DNA of 64,000 nt. Source: Porogramme epimiltina (lineage: Eukaryota > Basidiomycota > Agaricomycetes > Polyporales > Polyporaceae). A program made the translations under genes and the position numbers. The notes under the pieces are model-generated. The model saw only the letters and a program-made list of their open reading frames with translations. It did no database searches and was not told where the DNA came from. Positions within the stretch are counted from its first letter, which is position 1; the number at the start of each line of letters is the position of its first letter. Shown piece after piece: positions 10,234 through 29,268 of this stretch. Location of the stretch: NCBI GenBank assembly GCA_900155495.1, contig FTLJ01000076.1:26628-90627 (forward strand), in the 5' to 3' direction.

Positions 10234-13032
10234 ATGGCCGTTCTTGCCCCTCAAGACTGGCATCCACCTAGAGATCATAACATGGACGCGCCCTCTACAA
10301 ACGCCATCAATACCTCCTCTGCTCCCCGTCAGCGCTCCTCTCCCGCAAACGACCATCCTCACTCTCCGCCCCCCATGTCCCAGCAGCAGCCCTACCCCTA
10401 CCCCGTCCAACAACAGCAGGCCGCCGCCCCATGGTCCCAGCCCCCACAGCAGTTCTACCCCTCCTTCTATCAAAATCCCCATCAGCAGCCCTACCCCATG
10501 CATCCCCACCCCGCCCATCCACAGCAAGGCCAGATGCCCTATTACGACCCCGCCAACGCTCAGCTCGCCCAGTGGGCGTACCAGCAGATGATGTTCAACG
10601 CCCAACAACAGGCCCATCAAATGTCCCAGATGTCTCCCATGGGTTCCCAACGCGCACGTAGCGGCTCCAACCCGACACCCGAATACTTCGCGCACAGTCC
10701 AATGGCAGGCTTTAGCCCCTTCCCTAGTGGCACGCCACCCCCGCCTCACCCCTCACAGCTCCCCATGGGTTATTCTCCATCACAGTCGGACCAGGGTTCC
10801 CAGCACGGTGGGTATCACCCGTATCGTCGCCCGCAGCGTCACGGTTCGTCGAACCAGGATCCCCCGGACTGGCGCTCCGGATCGCAACACGGCGGGTCTT
10901 TCAAGCCCCCGTATGCGCATGCCGATGCGGCAGGCTCCTCCACCTCGGTCAACTCTAGCTCCTCGCACTCTGGCAGTCACAGGCAGCGCACGAACAGCAA
11001 CCAGGGTTCGACTTCGGGCGGTAGTCCCGCGCCTCCCGGGCACGCTCATTCGAAGCAGGGCAGTAGCAGATCAACTGCGTCTGGCTCCACATCCCCACCG
11101 GCGACAAACGGCACTTCACAGCGCGTGCATCAGCGCACCGGTTCGTCTTCATCCAGCGCCTCCGCGCGTCCTACAGCGCCTTCTGCCGCGACGACGACGA
11201 CGAGCGTCACGCCCCAGGTCAACCTGCGAAAACCGTCCCCTCTGTCGCAAGGCACATTCACTGCTGCTGAGAAGCGCATGTCACGGGACGATAGCGATTT
11301 AGCGGCTATGATGGAACCAGCCGGTGGGCCTCGTGGGGGTCTCAAAGGCCGCCTGCGACGAGCACTTTCGCTGAACGCCAACGCGACGCTGCACGAGGAA
11401 GACGAGGATCCTAGGAATATTGCTTCGCGTCCTAGTCAGTCGAGTGTGGGCTCGAGCGCGACGCTCGCGATGGATGATGGCGATTCTACGGCCACTGTTC
11501 AGAAAAAGAAGTCGCGCTCGCTGTTCAACAACAAGTTCAACCGATCCACGGACAACATATCGCTCTCGTCGACAATGTCGTCTGCATCCATGGTGATCAG
11601 GAAACTCGGTTCGATCGGCAAGCTTGCCCGCCGCAACTCGCTGGCGGGGATCACGTCGCTGTTCAAGGATAAGGGCAAGGAGGGCGAAGAGGGAGAGCCG
11701 GGCAAGAAGGGGAAGAAGAAGAAGGGCGAGAAGGCCGCCGCGGCCGACCCCAGCGTGTCGCACGTCACCGCTGAGCTTGACCGTTCAGAGTGGAGCTCTA
11801 ACCCGGAAATGGCTGGCCTGAGTCCCGCCGCGCGCCTGGCTCGCCAACACACGCTGAAGAGCAACGCCGAAGCCGCCGCGAAGGCCAAGGCCGAGGCCGA
11901 GGCGCGTACGGCTGCGCAGGCTCAGGGTGGGCCGGTGCCGACAACGTGGGAGAAGAACACGACCACCAGGCAAGGGGACTCGCCGGCGAAGGTCGCGACG
12001 TCTTCGCGCGTGAATGAGAACGGGATGCGCGTGGTCGTTGAGCACGACGACTCGGACAGCGATGATGGACGTAGCGATGGTGGGCATGATAACCATGCCC
12101 ACAACTATAGCATTGAGGGCTGGGAGGACGATGAGGATTGGGGCGAGGCCCACGAGGACGAGGATGTCACGATTCGTCAGGCGCTCGATCGCGCAAGCTT
12201 GGACGAGGACGATGCAGAGATGGAGCCTTGGGCTATCAACGTCCGTCGAAGCGTCGAGAGGACACGTAGGCCCGCTAAGGGCATCCTGAAAAGTAAGTAG
12301 CTATCTCCCCTCAAGTGGTGCGCCGCTCATTGTTGCGCTTCTACAGAGCCCGCCGATGGGTCAGAGTACAGCCAGGATTCGTACCTTCCGCCTAACCCCG
12401 CCTTCACCAGGGCACGCTCGAACTCGTATGACTCGGCACAGCCCTCAAACGACCTCCCGCCGCTGGGTCACCTACCCGCGTCGGACCCAGCACAGATCGA
12501 CGGCCTCCAGCACAAAGCCCACGGATCGGTCAATGGGCACTCGCCGCAGAACGCTACTTCGTTCCTCCCGCCCTTGTCCTTCGACGCAAACAGTGCCAGC
12601 CTGAGCGTCGACTCGCCTAAGCAGGAGACCGCAGAGCCCACGAGCATCACTACGCACACCTCTGTCGATAAGCCCTCGCTTTTCAGCCACCCGAACTCTT
12701 CCGCCCCCGCGTTATCCACGATGTTCCCGTCGAACGCGCCGACTCTCACGCACCGCTCCGCGACCGCGCCCTCGAAGCGCCTCGCGTTTGCCGCGAACCT
12801 ATCGGTGTACGACACGTTCCCGGCGACGGTGTACGACCGGCGCAGCGAGCCGGCGACGTGGAGCAGGTTGACGCCGGCGCTGGCGCAGCGTATCAAGGAG
12901 GAGCTCAACTCGTATAAGATGGAGGAGATGGAGGTGCACGCCGCTAGTCGCGTACAGTACGTCATCTCGTTCCCTGCTTTCCCGATAGCGTGCTGACTGG
13001 AGGGCTGTTGTAGCACTCAATTCTTCGTATGA
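10234..13032 (+). CDS. large disordered protein with Bni4-like C-terminal domain
   Basis: Predicted 895-aa protein in three exons (10234-12292, 12347-12956, 13014-13032). The first half is Pro/Gln/Ser-rich and disordered (residues about 10-330). The middle carries basic segments such as GRLRRALSLNAN and KLGSIGKLARRNSLAG, then a Lys/Gly-rich stretch. The last ~65 residues are the only ordered-looking part: KRLAFAANLSVYDTF, YDRRSEPATWSRLTPALAQR, and ending HTQFFV. From memory this resembles the C-terminus of yeast Bni4, which recruits the PP1 phosphatase Glc7 and chitin synthase to the bud neck; KRLAF fits an RVxF-type PP1 docking motif. Start at 10234 because the upstream in-frame extension begins at TTG, while this ATG has a good context (CCCATGGCC). 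Role in septum or chitin placement is inference. Confidence 0.6.
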
Positions 13033-14405
13033 CGTTGCGGACGCGAGTTGGGTTCCGCCGCTTTTTAATTTTTGCTGTCCATCTGTTCGCCCATGATGAC
13101 ATACGAGTTCACAGTCCTACGGCTAGCGTCGTGTCGCTCCTCGTGTTTATTCGCCTCCATCGCCTCCGGTCCTCGCTTCACTACCCCATTCATTATCGTT
13201 TATTTTGTCGTTAGCCCGACCCTCGACTGGCCCACACTTACACCCTCACCCCATTCACATCCCGTCTCCACCGCTCCACCACTTGTCTCTCGTGCACGAC
13301 GTACGCCGGCTGTTTTTGGATCAAATATCCGTGGTCCTCGATCTCACTCAAGTTATAGTATACCCCATCACCAATCCTCACGTGTAATACTATGACGCAC
13401 GTCGTCCCGGTCCTTACGGTACACAGATGTACGCTGCGCCGTGCGTCTCGCTTGCCTGCCTATCCATCCATTCATCCGTCTGTCCGTCTGTCCGTCCGTT
13501 CATCCACGCTCACACTCGCTTACAAATCCACCACCCAACCATAACAGCCTCTTCCTCGCATCTCATCAAGCGGTAGATACACCCATCGACGGACCTTATT
13601 AGGATAAAAGTCGGTGGCCATTACTGCTCCTTCCCCATCCCTCAATCACTCTCCTCTCTCCCCTCGGTCTCGGTCCCGCATTTCGTATCCCCCAGCGTCT
13701 GCCATCACCCACTAGTTAGTATACGTACGTGCGCGCTGCCGTGCCGTGTCCGCTACATTGCTGCATGCTTTCATGTGATCCGATTTTCTTTTCTTACGTT
13801 GCCCTCCGGTCGTCGCGACTCAAGGGCCACTCCACGCTGTGCGCATCTTCGATGTTCAAACTTCAGGCATTTCCCAGTTGTTTCAAAACACATTCGATCT
13901 TGTTCCGTTCCTAGCCGCACTACAGTAGCACGGTAGTCGTTATAATGTGTTTCGGCGTCGGTCTCGACGAGCTGGATTGCTTGTCATTGTGCCTACTGGC
14001 CTGATAGATTCCGGAAACGACAGATATAGATTGATATCTGGCTGCCAGTGTTGAGGGTTGCTCGGGTATGGAGAGCTTAGGAATGCAATTAGAGCCTTAC
14101 GCGGCCTATGCGGTCTGAAGCTCGGCAGGTTGAATTGAAGAGCACCGTGGGGATGCGACAGCTCAATCGGTCCCTCGAGCGATGAAGGTTTCCGGCGACG
14201 AGCACCAAGATTCAATCCGTGACATACATTCATGCGCATATAGTCTAGTAACATAGCGAGTCCGTCCAGAACATAACATTACACCCCTCCGTACCACAAC
14301 CACGTCCACCAACTAAACACCATCCTGCTGAGGGTCAAACGGGATCAAGGTGGAGTGACCACCGTTGATGGTCAGACCCCGGAGAAAGCGCTTGACGCAG
14401 AAGAC
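13033..14405. other. convergent 3' spacer, 1.37 kb
   Basis: Between the stops of the Bni4-like gene (+) and VPS27 (-). Apart from a short TCCA/TCCG-type simple repeat (13461-13506), I see no gene or element. It is T/C-rich on the plus strand for about the first 700 nt, which suggests a long 3' UTR. Confidence 0.45.
13461..13506 (+). repeat. degenerate tetranucleotide repeat
   Basis: A run of related four-base units (TCCA, TTCA, TCCG, TCTG, TCCG) about 46 nt long inside the convergent spacer. It reads as an imperfect microsatellite with no coding role. Confidence 0.7.
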
Positions 14406-16807
14406 CTAGAGGTCGATGAGAAGTGCCTCCTTGCGTTCGGACTCGGGCGCGTACGCGCCGCCGTATGCGACTGGCTGCTGCTGTGGCACCTGTGGGAAGC
14501 TCGGGAGCGGCACGGACATCTGCTGGAGCTGGTGGAGCTGGGCAGGAGCGTGCATTGAGGGTGGCGCAACTGGTGCGGCGAGCGTGTGTGAGCGTACGGG
14601 GCCGTAGTTCGTCGGCGGCGCGGGGGCGGAGGGTGCGTAGCTGGAGACGGTGTTCTGCCGAGAGAGGGAGGGGGGCTGCGGGATTGTTGTGGATTGGGGA
14701 GGGAGTTGTTGTGGTTGTGAGAGGACGGGAGCTGGAGGAGGAGGAGCACTGATGGGTTGTGGTGCTGAGGGCTGAGCTGGCTGGTATATTACTGGAGCGG
14801 GTGCGGTAGCAGCAGCGCCGTACTGCGCAAAACTGACGGGAGGAGGGGATACAGCAGCGAAGGGTAGATGAGGAGTAGCGGATGGAGAGCTAGGGGTCAT
14901 GATAGGTGCGGTTTGGGGCTGGTACATCTGCTGGTGCTCGGTGACTGGCGACATAGGGTAAGAGCCATTGACCTGGTGCGGTGGCGCAGAGGGGGCGGGG
15001 GTATAATACGAAGCTTGCGTTGGTGTCGTGGGTACTTGCTGTGCCATTGAGGGACCAGGTTGCCACTGATTGTATGTTCCGTTGGTCTGGTACTGGGGAG
15101 AGTATGATGTGGCGGGAGGCTCCTGTCTTGGTGTAGCTGATCGCCACGAAGGTCGCGAAAGTTGTTCTGTGAGCAGTTTGTCATAGAGCTTTACAGCTTG
15201 TGAGAGTTTGTCGTGCATCTCAACGAGTAGTTCTTCATGATGATGTCAGATTTAGTGGTGTCTAAGATTGATTTGCACGACGTACCCTCTTTCCTTCCCG
15301 TATCGCTCAAGCTCATCGCCAACTTCGGCCGCAACCCGTTCGCTTTGTCGAAGAGCTCCGCAACCGCCGGGTACCGCGACAGATCTCGTTCGCCCCTTGC
15401 CTGGACCTGCTCCACCGTCTGGTTGAAGGTAAGGATAGTGTCTGCTTCGATAAGCTCGAGATCATAGCTTGGTATTTGAGGTACCCTGGGCTTGGGTGTT
15501 GACCGTTCACTGGTAGGAGGATAGGATTGGGCATATCCTGGGGCCGGGAAAGGAGCCCTGTCGGTAGCATCAATTACGATGGGTGCACTAGGCTTGGGGG
15601 CGTTCGCCTCGCGTAAGCTCGCTTCTATAGCGGCTCTTAGGTCCGGATCATCCTCCTCTTCTTGCGGCGAGCGAGCATACGGGCGGGTCGCACGATCAAC
15701 AATTGGAGGCTCAGAGGACTGCCAGGGCGAAGGGGACGGAACATAACCCGGGCGACGTCCACCAGCAGAGCCGACTTCTTCTAGGGAGAGTTGGATGGCG
15801 CGCTGTAGCTCCGCATCGTAAAAGTCTCTTGCGGACCGGTGTCTGGAAGACGATACACTTTGGGACCCTCTATGGGTTCTATGGAGCCAAATTAGTAGCT
15901 GTATACGTATCTCGTCTGCATGAGACCTACTTGTGCGCCTTCTTGTTGAGCTTTGTGTAGCAACTATCACAGACACGGACCTCTTGCGTGATGCCAAAGT
16001 GAGGCAGTGGCATCGACTTTGACGAACATTGCTGATCGAATACCTGGCCGCAGTTCCGGCAGTGGTGCTTGCGGTTGGTGAACGTGAAAGGGGTTCGGCA
16101 GCGAAGGCAGACATCCGAGTCAATCCACTCGGGCGCCGTCTGAGTGTCGACCATTGCTGACGAAGTCACGGCGGGATCACGGGGAGGGAAGTTGAAGCCT
16201 GGGCGAGCGTTATTACGACGCCTGGCAGAGGACACGGAACATAGCACGCACCTTCGCGTTGGAGTGTCCTGTATACCTCTCCGACATAACTCAGGCTCGG
16301 CTTTCCCTCGAACGCGGTGCCCCAGTCTTGAACGAAACGGAGAATCTTGTTCTTTACTTCATAATTGAGGGCCGGGATCTTCAAGATGGAGACGAGGTTG
16401 TCCATGAACTCGCGAGATGCGATTTCAACCAGGAAAGGGTCGCCACCATTCTTGATACAGGTGTCGGTTAACTGGAGGAGAGTTTAGTGAGGCTTGCGCA
16501 AGCGACTGCGGAGGAGGGACGCACGCTGAGGGCAAGGAGCTGGACGTTGGGGTTCTTGTGGCCCAGCCGTCGTTTGAGAGCGCGCATGGCGTCCTTGGGC
16601 TGAACAGACTTGGACCGTATTTGGTCGCATATCTCAAGATTGAGAGCAATGTCTTCGGAGCCACTTGGCAAAAGCTCAGACGTCGCCTTGTCTACAAACG
16701 AGGGTGAGTGCACTGGCGCGGGGTGCGGAGGCGCGCCGAGGAAGCGCACCGATGGCGTCGTCCAGCTGGGAGGTGCCCCAGAGGAGCGAGGAGAGATACG
16801 AGGTCAT
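14406..16807 (-). CDS. VPS27: Vps27, ESCRT-0 subunit (VHS-FYVE-UIM)
   Basis: Endosomal sorting adaptor that binds PI3P and ubiquitinated cargo and starts multivesicular-body sorting. Six exons: 16807-16750, 16691-16525, 16471-16252, 16198-15931, 15878-15286, 15232-14406; 711 codons (710 aa). Domain order: VHS at about residues 10-145 ([34 protein letters not shown]), FYVE at about 165-235 with the zinc and PI3P motif [13 protein letters not shown] and CDSCY, two UIMs ([13 protein letters not shown] and [13 protein letters not shown]), a coiled segment that would bind Hse1, then a Pro/Gln-rich tail. It ends EALLIDL, a clathrin-box-like terminus known in this family. Shares a divergent promoter with RPB1. 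Confidence 0.93.
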
Positions 16808-17178
16808 GGAGAGGAGAAAGCAGTTGTCGTGGTCGTGGACGTAGTTGTGGACTGTGAGGACGCCTGGCGGGCGCGTCCGATGTGTCTCGTCTGAGTCTGA
16901 GCAACTGCGGGGTCATCGGCAGCGCTGGCGTGACGTGACCCCGCCCGTGACCGGAGACGTGACAGGGCTTTGTCACTCGCAGGCGGTCCCGGCGTTGGTC
17001 ACAGGTGGTGAGTCCGCACCTCCTTGTCCTCGACCACGTCGACGACGCTGGTCTCCCCTCGCTCGCCGCCTCTTCTCCTGCTTTGCTTGTCGTCGTCTAT
17101 ACCGGGGGACCATCTTTGCTCGTTTGACGAGCCCTTTTTGCTCAGTAGCTCGTCCCGTTCCCTCTCCTGTCGCGCGCC
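16808..17178. promoter_or_regulatory. divergent VPS27/RPB1 promoter with CGTGAC repeats
   Basis: A 371-bp region between two divergent start codons. At 16929-16963 the hexamer CGTGAC occurs four times (16929, 16934, 16946, 16958), followed by an inverted GTCAC at 16972. Such CGTGAC/TGACG half-sites suit bZIP or bHLH factors, but the factor is not known. The plus-strand leader before the RPB1 ATG is pyrimidine-rich. Confidence 0.5.
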
Positions 17179-23640
<6,462 letters not shown>

Positions 23641-24002
23641 GTAATATACGCACCACAGGGATTCTTGACCTTAGTCGCACCGTTTCGTTATCTAGCTCTC
23701 CTCATGCAAATCATGTAGATTAAAGTCCATCACAGTATTATATCGGTTGTTTGCGGTGTAAGGAAGAAGCGCATGGGCGTGTGTGACTGACCGAGTGAAA
23801 CTGCGTATGTTTGATTCATGTGTCTGGTGCGGAGAGATTCCAAATTTGGCAGGCGCGCGCAAGCCCACTGCGGACTCTGCGTCACTCGCTGCCGCCCCCG
23901 TCTCTCCATCCCTCCCATACCCTCCGCGCGCACGCTGCTCGCCAGCCACCCCCACGCTCGTTCGTTCCTGCCGGCCGCTCGTCTGGATACTTCTCTTCAG
24001 CC
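23641..24002. other. spacer RPB1 to VPS35
   Basis: 362 nt holding the RPB1 3' UTR and the VPS35 promoter. C-rich pyrimidine tract at about 23895-23965 upstream of the VPS35 ATG. No gene seen. Confidence 0.45.
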
Positions 24003-27000
24003 ATGTCTATCGCGGCGCCAACAACGGGGCCAGCCGAGGAGGGCAAGATGCTCAGTGAGTCTCTGAGCACGGTCAAGATTCAGGTCTCCCAGATGAAGAG
24101 GCATTTGGTACGTTTGGTGCTGTACCTTCTTACAACCACTCCTTTTATTTATGTCCTATTTCCTCAGGAATTGGACCAGCTTATGGACGCGCTCAAGAGC
24201 GCGAGCTTGATGTTGGCTGAGCTCAGGACATCCTCGCTCTCACCCAAACAATACTATGAACTCTGTGAGCACTCCGTTCTTCGACGCACTCTACGCGCCT
24301 CCTCATCTCTGTGTAGACATGGCCGTCTTTGACGCGCTTCGTCACTTATCCAACTATCTATACGACGCGCACGTCCAAAACCGACACCACCTCGCCGACC
24401 TTTACGAGCTTGTACAATACGCTGGCAATATCGTCCCCCGACTGTATCTCATGATCACCGTCGGGTCGGTATACATGTCTATCCCGGACGCCCCCGTGAA
24501 GGAGGTCATGAAGGACATGCTGGAGATGTCGCGCGGCGTGCTGCACCCGATTAGGGGACTCTTCCTCCGGCACTACCTCAGCGGACAGACGAGAGACCAT
24601 CTACCAATTGGAGTTGATGCGGGGTACGTTGTCTTTTCGGTATCTCGTGAGAGGTGCGCTGAATTAGACGGGATGCAGCCCCAAGGGCAATCTCCAAGAC
24701 TCCATTACCTTCGTACTCACCAATTTCATCGAGATGAACAAGCTGTGGGTACGACTTCAGCATCAGGGCCATTCAAGAGACCGGGAGAAGAGGGAGATGG
24801 AGCGGCGCGAGCTGCGTATACTTGTTGGCACGAACCTCGTTCGGCTCAGCCAGCTTGACGGTGTCGACCTCGATATGTACCAGAAGACCATTCTCCCCAG
24901 CATCCTTCAACAGATTGTCGTGTGCAAGGACGTCATCGCACAAGAGTATCTTATGGAGGTTGTGATCCAGGTGCGCATGAGCAACCCTCCTCTTACGCGT
25001 GATGGGTGAAATGACACGACGCGTAGGTCTTCACTGACGAGTTCCACCTCTACACCCTGGGGCCCTTCCTCTCAGCAACTGCCCAGCTACACCCCAAGGT
25101 CAACATCAAGCAGATTGTCATCGCGCTCATTGACCGCCTTGCAGCGTATGCCGCGCGCGAGGCGGAGAGTGAGGACCCCGAAGAGACCAAACGACAGGAA
25201 GAGGCAGCGGCTCGTCGACTGGCGGAGAAAGTCAAAGAGGCTCGCGACTCTAGGCAGAACGGCCGCGGTGCGACGTCTCCCACCACTGAAACAGCCCCGG
25301 TGTCCAACGAGTGGGGTTCGCCACCAACCAGCCCTGTGGCCACGTCGCCAACCGTAAACGGGAACGCTGAGGGCCTTGAGACGGACAAGGAGGACAAGGG
25401 CAAGGAGAAGGAGAAGGAGAATGCTGCAGAGCCAGAGAAGGAGGGCGAGCAGGAACGAGTCAAGAAGTTCCGTGGCGTGCCTGAGAATGTCAAACTGTTC
25501 GAAGTCTTCTGGCAGCAAGTGGTTGAGCTCATCAAGGTCAGTGATTGTCGTCATAATAAAGATACATGCCCCCCTAAAACATGCTGCACGTATGGCTAGG
25601 CGCGCCCGGATCTCTCAATACAGGACATCACAGCACTTCTCGTGTCATTGACCAACCTATCACTCAGCTGTTACCCTGACCGTCTGGAATATGTCGATCA
25701 AATACTTGGATTTGCTGCCCAGAATATCAAGGAGTATACTGATAGGTAAGTTTTACCTACCTTCGTGCAATGCCGCCCCTCTGAGGTTACATCATAGCCC
25801 CGACCTCCACCACCCTCAGACAACTGCCAACCTCTCGGCACTTCTCCTCGCGCCCATCAACTCTTATCAGTCCGTTCTCACTCTCCTGGCCCTCCAGCAA
25901 TACTCCGCCCTCCTGACACAACAGCCGTACTCCACACGTCGAACTCTTGCTCATTCCCTTATTTCCTCCGTGCTCAAGAATGAGACCATTATCGAGACGC
26001 CTGAGGACGTCAACGGCATCCTTGAACTATGCCATGTCCTCGTACGCGATCAACAGGATGCGGGCACGGGTCCTGGCGCGCACAACCAACAATTGGGCAA
26101 CAAGGACTCAAGAAGAGGGCCGTATCACAGCGAGAGGGAAGAACTGGCTGAGGAACAAGGATGGGTAGCCCGTATGGTCCATTTGTTCCGCTCGAACAAC
26201 CTGGGCGTTCAGTTCGAGGTGTGTTCTGTATCACCCGCGGTTCTCGCAACATTGCCTCACCAGCCAGCAGATCCTACAAACGGCAAGACGCCACTTCGAG
26301 ACGGGCGGAGAGCGGATGCGGTTCACATATCCTGCGCTCATTACTTCAGCCATCAAGCTCTGCAGGCGGTATAAGAATCGAGAACACTTGGAGGACGACT
26401 GGCAGTCCAAAGTGTCTACGATCCTCAAGTTTGTGCGGCAGCTCAATTCCATTCTCTCCACAACCGTCGACGCACCGGCCATTGCGCTACGCCTCTTCCT
26501 GCTTGCTGCGCAGATCTCGGATGAGTGCGGGTTTGAGAACCTAACGTACGACATGTACGTTGACGCGTTCACGGTGTACGAAGACAGCATCTCGGAGAGT
26601 CGCGCCCAACTGCAAGCGATCACCCTCATTATCGGGACGCTTCAGGGAGCAAGGGTGTTCAGCGAAGACAACTACGACACGCTGATCACGAAAGCGGCTC
26701 TGCACGGTGCCAAACTGCTGAAGAAGCCCCACCAAGCAAGCGCGGTAAACCTTGCGAGCCACCTGTGGTGGCAGGAAATCCCGTCGGAAGAGGAGGCCGC
26801 AGAGGCTACGAAAGAGAAGGAGAAGAACGGAGCGGGAGAGGATGGGGAGAAGAAGGCGGTAAGTATAGTGAGGGCGTGATTATGTGCGAGAGGCTCATAG
26901 CTCTCTTAGTATCCTCTGCAGGACAGCAAGCGCGTTCTTGAATGCCTTCAGAAGGCTTTACGAATCGCAAACTCGGCTACAGAGGAAATCATCACCGTGC

Positions 27001-27405
27001 AGCTGTACTGCGATACCCTCGATCAATACCTGTACTATCTGGACCGTGGTGCACCAGCCGTGAGTCGTACGCGTTTCTCGGGCGACGCGTGACAAGCTAA
27101 TCCTCTTTCTCCAGGTTACACCGAAATTCGTCAACAGCCTTGTCGAGCTCATCACTTCCTCCATCGACAGTATCGCCTCGCCCGATGTGCACCCATCGCA
27201 GCGCGCACCTCCTGGGCTGCTCGAGGGAGTGCAGACCCCGGAGATGATCACACGTCATTTCCGGAACTCGCTCATGTACATCCAGACCAAGAAGGGTGCT
27301 GCGGCTACAGCAGCCGAGAACGGTGGCGGGAACGAAATCACTGCGCGGTGGGACGACGTGGACGTCGTCGGCGCGTTGCTGAAGATGGGGATCCCAACAC
27401 GGTGA
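24003..27405 (+). CDS. VPS35: retromer subunit Vps35
   Basis: Alpha-solenoid scaffold of the retromer cargo-recognition trimer (with Vps26 and Vps29) in endosome-to-Golgi retrieval. Ten exons: 24003-24107, 24168-24264, 24317-24623, 24679-24970, 25027-25536, 25624-25745, 25798-26218, 26271-26858, 26910-27059, 27115-27405; 961 codons (960 aa), close to yeast Vps35. The diagnostic N-terminal Vps26-binding motif [14 protein letters not shown] is present at about residue 110, then [19 protein letters not shown] charged Lys/Glu- and Ser/Pro-rich insert at about residues 320-420 (for example [17 protein letters not shown]) interrupts the solenoid and is probably a disordered loop. A second Glu/Lys-rich loop lies near residue 810. 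Confidence 0.95.
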
Positions 27406-27733
27406 ACGGTGCGCGGAGGGCACGATGTAGGAGTAGGTGGCCAGACGCGGCGGCCGGGGGTGGTTCTAACATCGTATTCTGGGGCCTGGATGACGAGGAC
27501 GAGGGTGGACGGCCGGACGGTTCTTATGAGATTTATGTACCCTGCGTGTTGTGTGATGTGGCTCGTAGATACGTTTACGCTCTTCATGTGTATAATCCAC
27601 CTCCTATTGCTTTCTCGCTCTCGCTTTAGGATGCATCGGTGCGATGTGTAGGACTGTTGAACAACAGGTTGCGGGTATTGGATACATCGGCTAAGGTAGG
27701 CCAGAGCTACAAAATATCTCTCAACGACAGTGG
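27406..27733. other. convergent 3' spacer VPS35/BCP1
   Basis: 328 nt between two stops. No gene or repeat recognised. Confidence 0.45.
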
Positions 27734-28882
27734 CTATGAGGGCTGAGGGTAAGCTTCAGCCAAGGCGGCGATGATCTCGCGCAGACGGGTGGTCGGAATG
27801 AGCATCAAACGTCCACCCGTATCGAGCCCAAACGCCTCTGCATCGCGGGGCTGCGCGTGGGTGAAGGTGTAGTCTAAGGCGTGCGCTGCAAACTAGTACG
27901 GGTTCACATGAGAGGACGTAAAGCAGGCACAGAAAAGGGACGAACTTTGCGGATAACGTCGTCTTCGGGGTGGAAAGGGAACACCCCTGCACCAGGGGGA
28001 GGAGCAGACTGTTTTTGGCGTTTTGTACGGGGCGCGGATGCTTGCAGCTCAGCGGCTTCTTCAGCCGTGAGACGGTATACGCGGGAGATGAGGAGGAGGT
28101 ACTTGAAGTCGTATGGCTCGTTCTACGGGCGCGACGGGAAGCTAGTCAGTCAGAGACAATATACAGGCACATATAGATGCACAGTAATGATCAAGAGGGG
28201 GCAAGTGGTCGAAGTGCAACAACTGTTGCGAGGAAGGAGATCATGTTAAGGAAAAGCGAAGGACGTACATCGTCGAGGGCCCACTGAATCTCGTCGGCAA
28301 GCATGCGGTACATGTGCGGCATAATCTGAATGGGCATGTTGATGAGCCGTTCCGAAAAGATAAAACCGACATGGTCTGTTGAGTTAGGGCCGAGGAGGGT
28401 TTGAAGTTTGGAGTGAAGGACGGGGTCGGCAGATGACTTCTCGAGGATGTACGAGGCGAGGGCCTTTATGGACGGTCGCTCCTACGATATGCGTATACTT
28501 GAGGGGTGAGCAGGAATAACGTGTTGACACGACGTACCCGATGTACTTGGAGATTGAGAGCTGTGAGGCACGCATACGGGTCGCTTTCCCGGCCATCGCA
28601 TTTAACAGTGGTGCCGACGAGAGGTTGGGCTAGGATGAGATCCGCGAGGTCGTGAATAGGAAGGTCTTGGGCATCCGCACTGAATAGCTGCGTGAGAAGG
28701 CGTTTGATAGCGAGGTAGTCGATGTCAGGGTTTGGATCGAAGAACTCGAAGTCGACATCGACAAGACTCTACTAGCGAGCGGACTGGTGAGAATAAGGCG
28801 GGACGAGGAGGTATGGGAGACATACGCGGTCTGAATCAGACTCGTCTCCTGAGGTAGGCTGGTCTTGCTTTCTTTTTCCCAT
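27734..28882 (-). CDS. BCP1: Bcp1/BCCIP family protein
   Basis: Homologue of yeast Bcp1 and human BCCIP, a nuclear protein needed for ribosomal protein uL14 chaperoning and nuclear export of Mss4. Begins MGKRKQDQPTSGDESDSD (basic then acidic, as in the family). After the first intron comes SLVDVDFEFFDPNPDIDY, the family hallmark, then LADLILAQPLVGTTVKCDG and ESDPYACLTALNL. Later FIFSERLINMPIQIMPHMY and PPPGAGVFPFHPEDDV match the conserved core. The last intron uses GTTCGT and ends ACTAG before TTTGCAGCGCACGCC. Multi-exon gene; only the terminal boundaries are given as exact. It reads toward VPS35. Confidence 0.85.
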
Positions 28883-29268
28883 AATCACTGCAGACAGGGG
28901 TCTTAGATTAAGTTGGACCAGCCGAGTTCTTCCAATGGGGGGACACTGGGTACGATGCACGAAACAGAGCGCAGGGTGGGTCCGGCAAGGGGAAGAGGAA
29001 ATCTGCAGATCTAGATCGGCTCTCTGGTCACGGGACATTCAGATGAGAACCATGTTATTTGGTCGGGACTCGAATGCGTCATAGGCACTTGCGATTCAAC
29101 ACCCCGGCACTCTAAACCTTGCCGTTCCACCGTCTTTCTCGGCCCGGAGAGAAAAAGGACCAGGCTCCTCCATCTCGTCTGGTCCATTTGAATGAACTCC
29201 ACTGCTGAATAAAACCAGCCTAGTATGCCGCCATATATTGTACAGAGATCCTTCGGACAAGGCCACTA
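28883..29268. other. spacer BCP1 promoter / FAD oxidoreductase 3' side
   Basis: 386 nt between two minus-strand genes. It should hold the BCP1 promoter and the 3' UTR of the oxidoreductase. Nothing else recognised. Confidence 0.4.
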
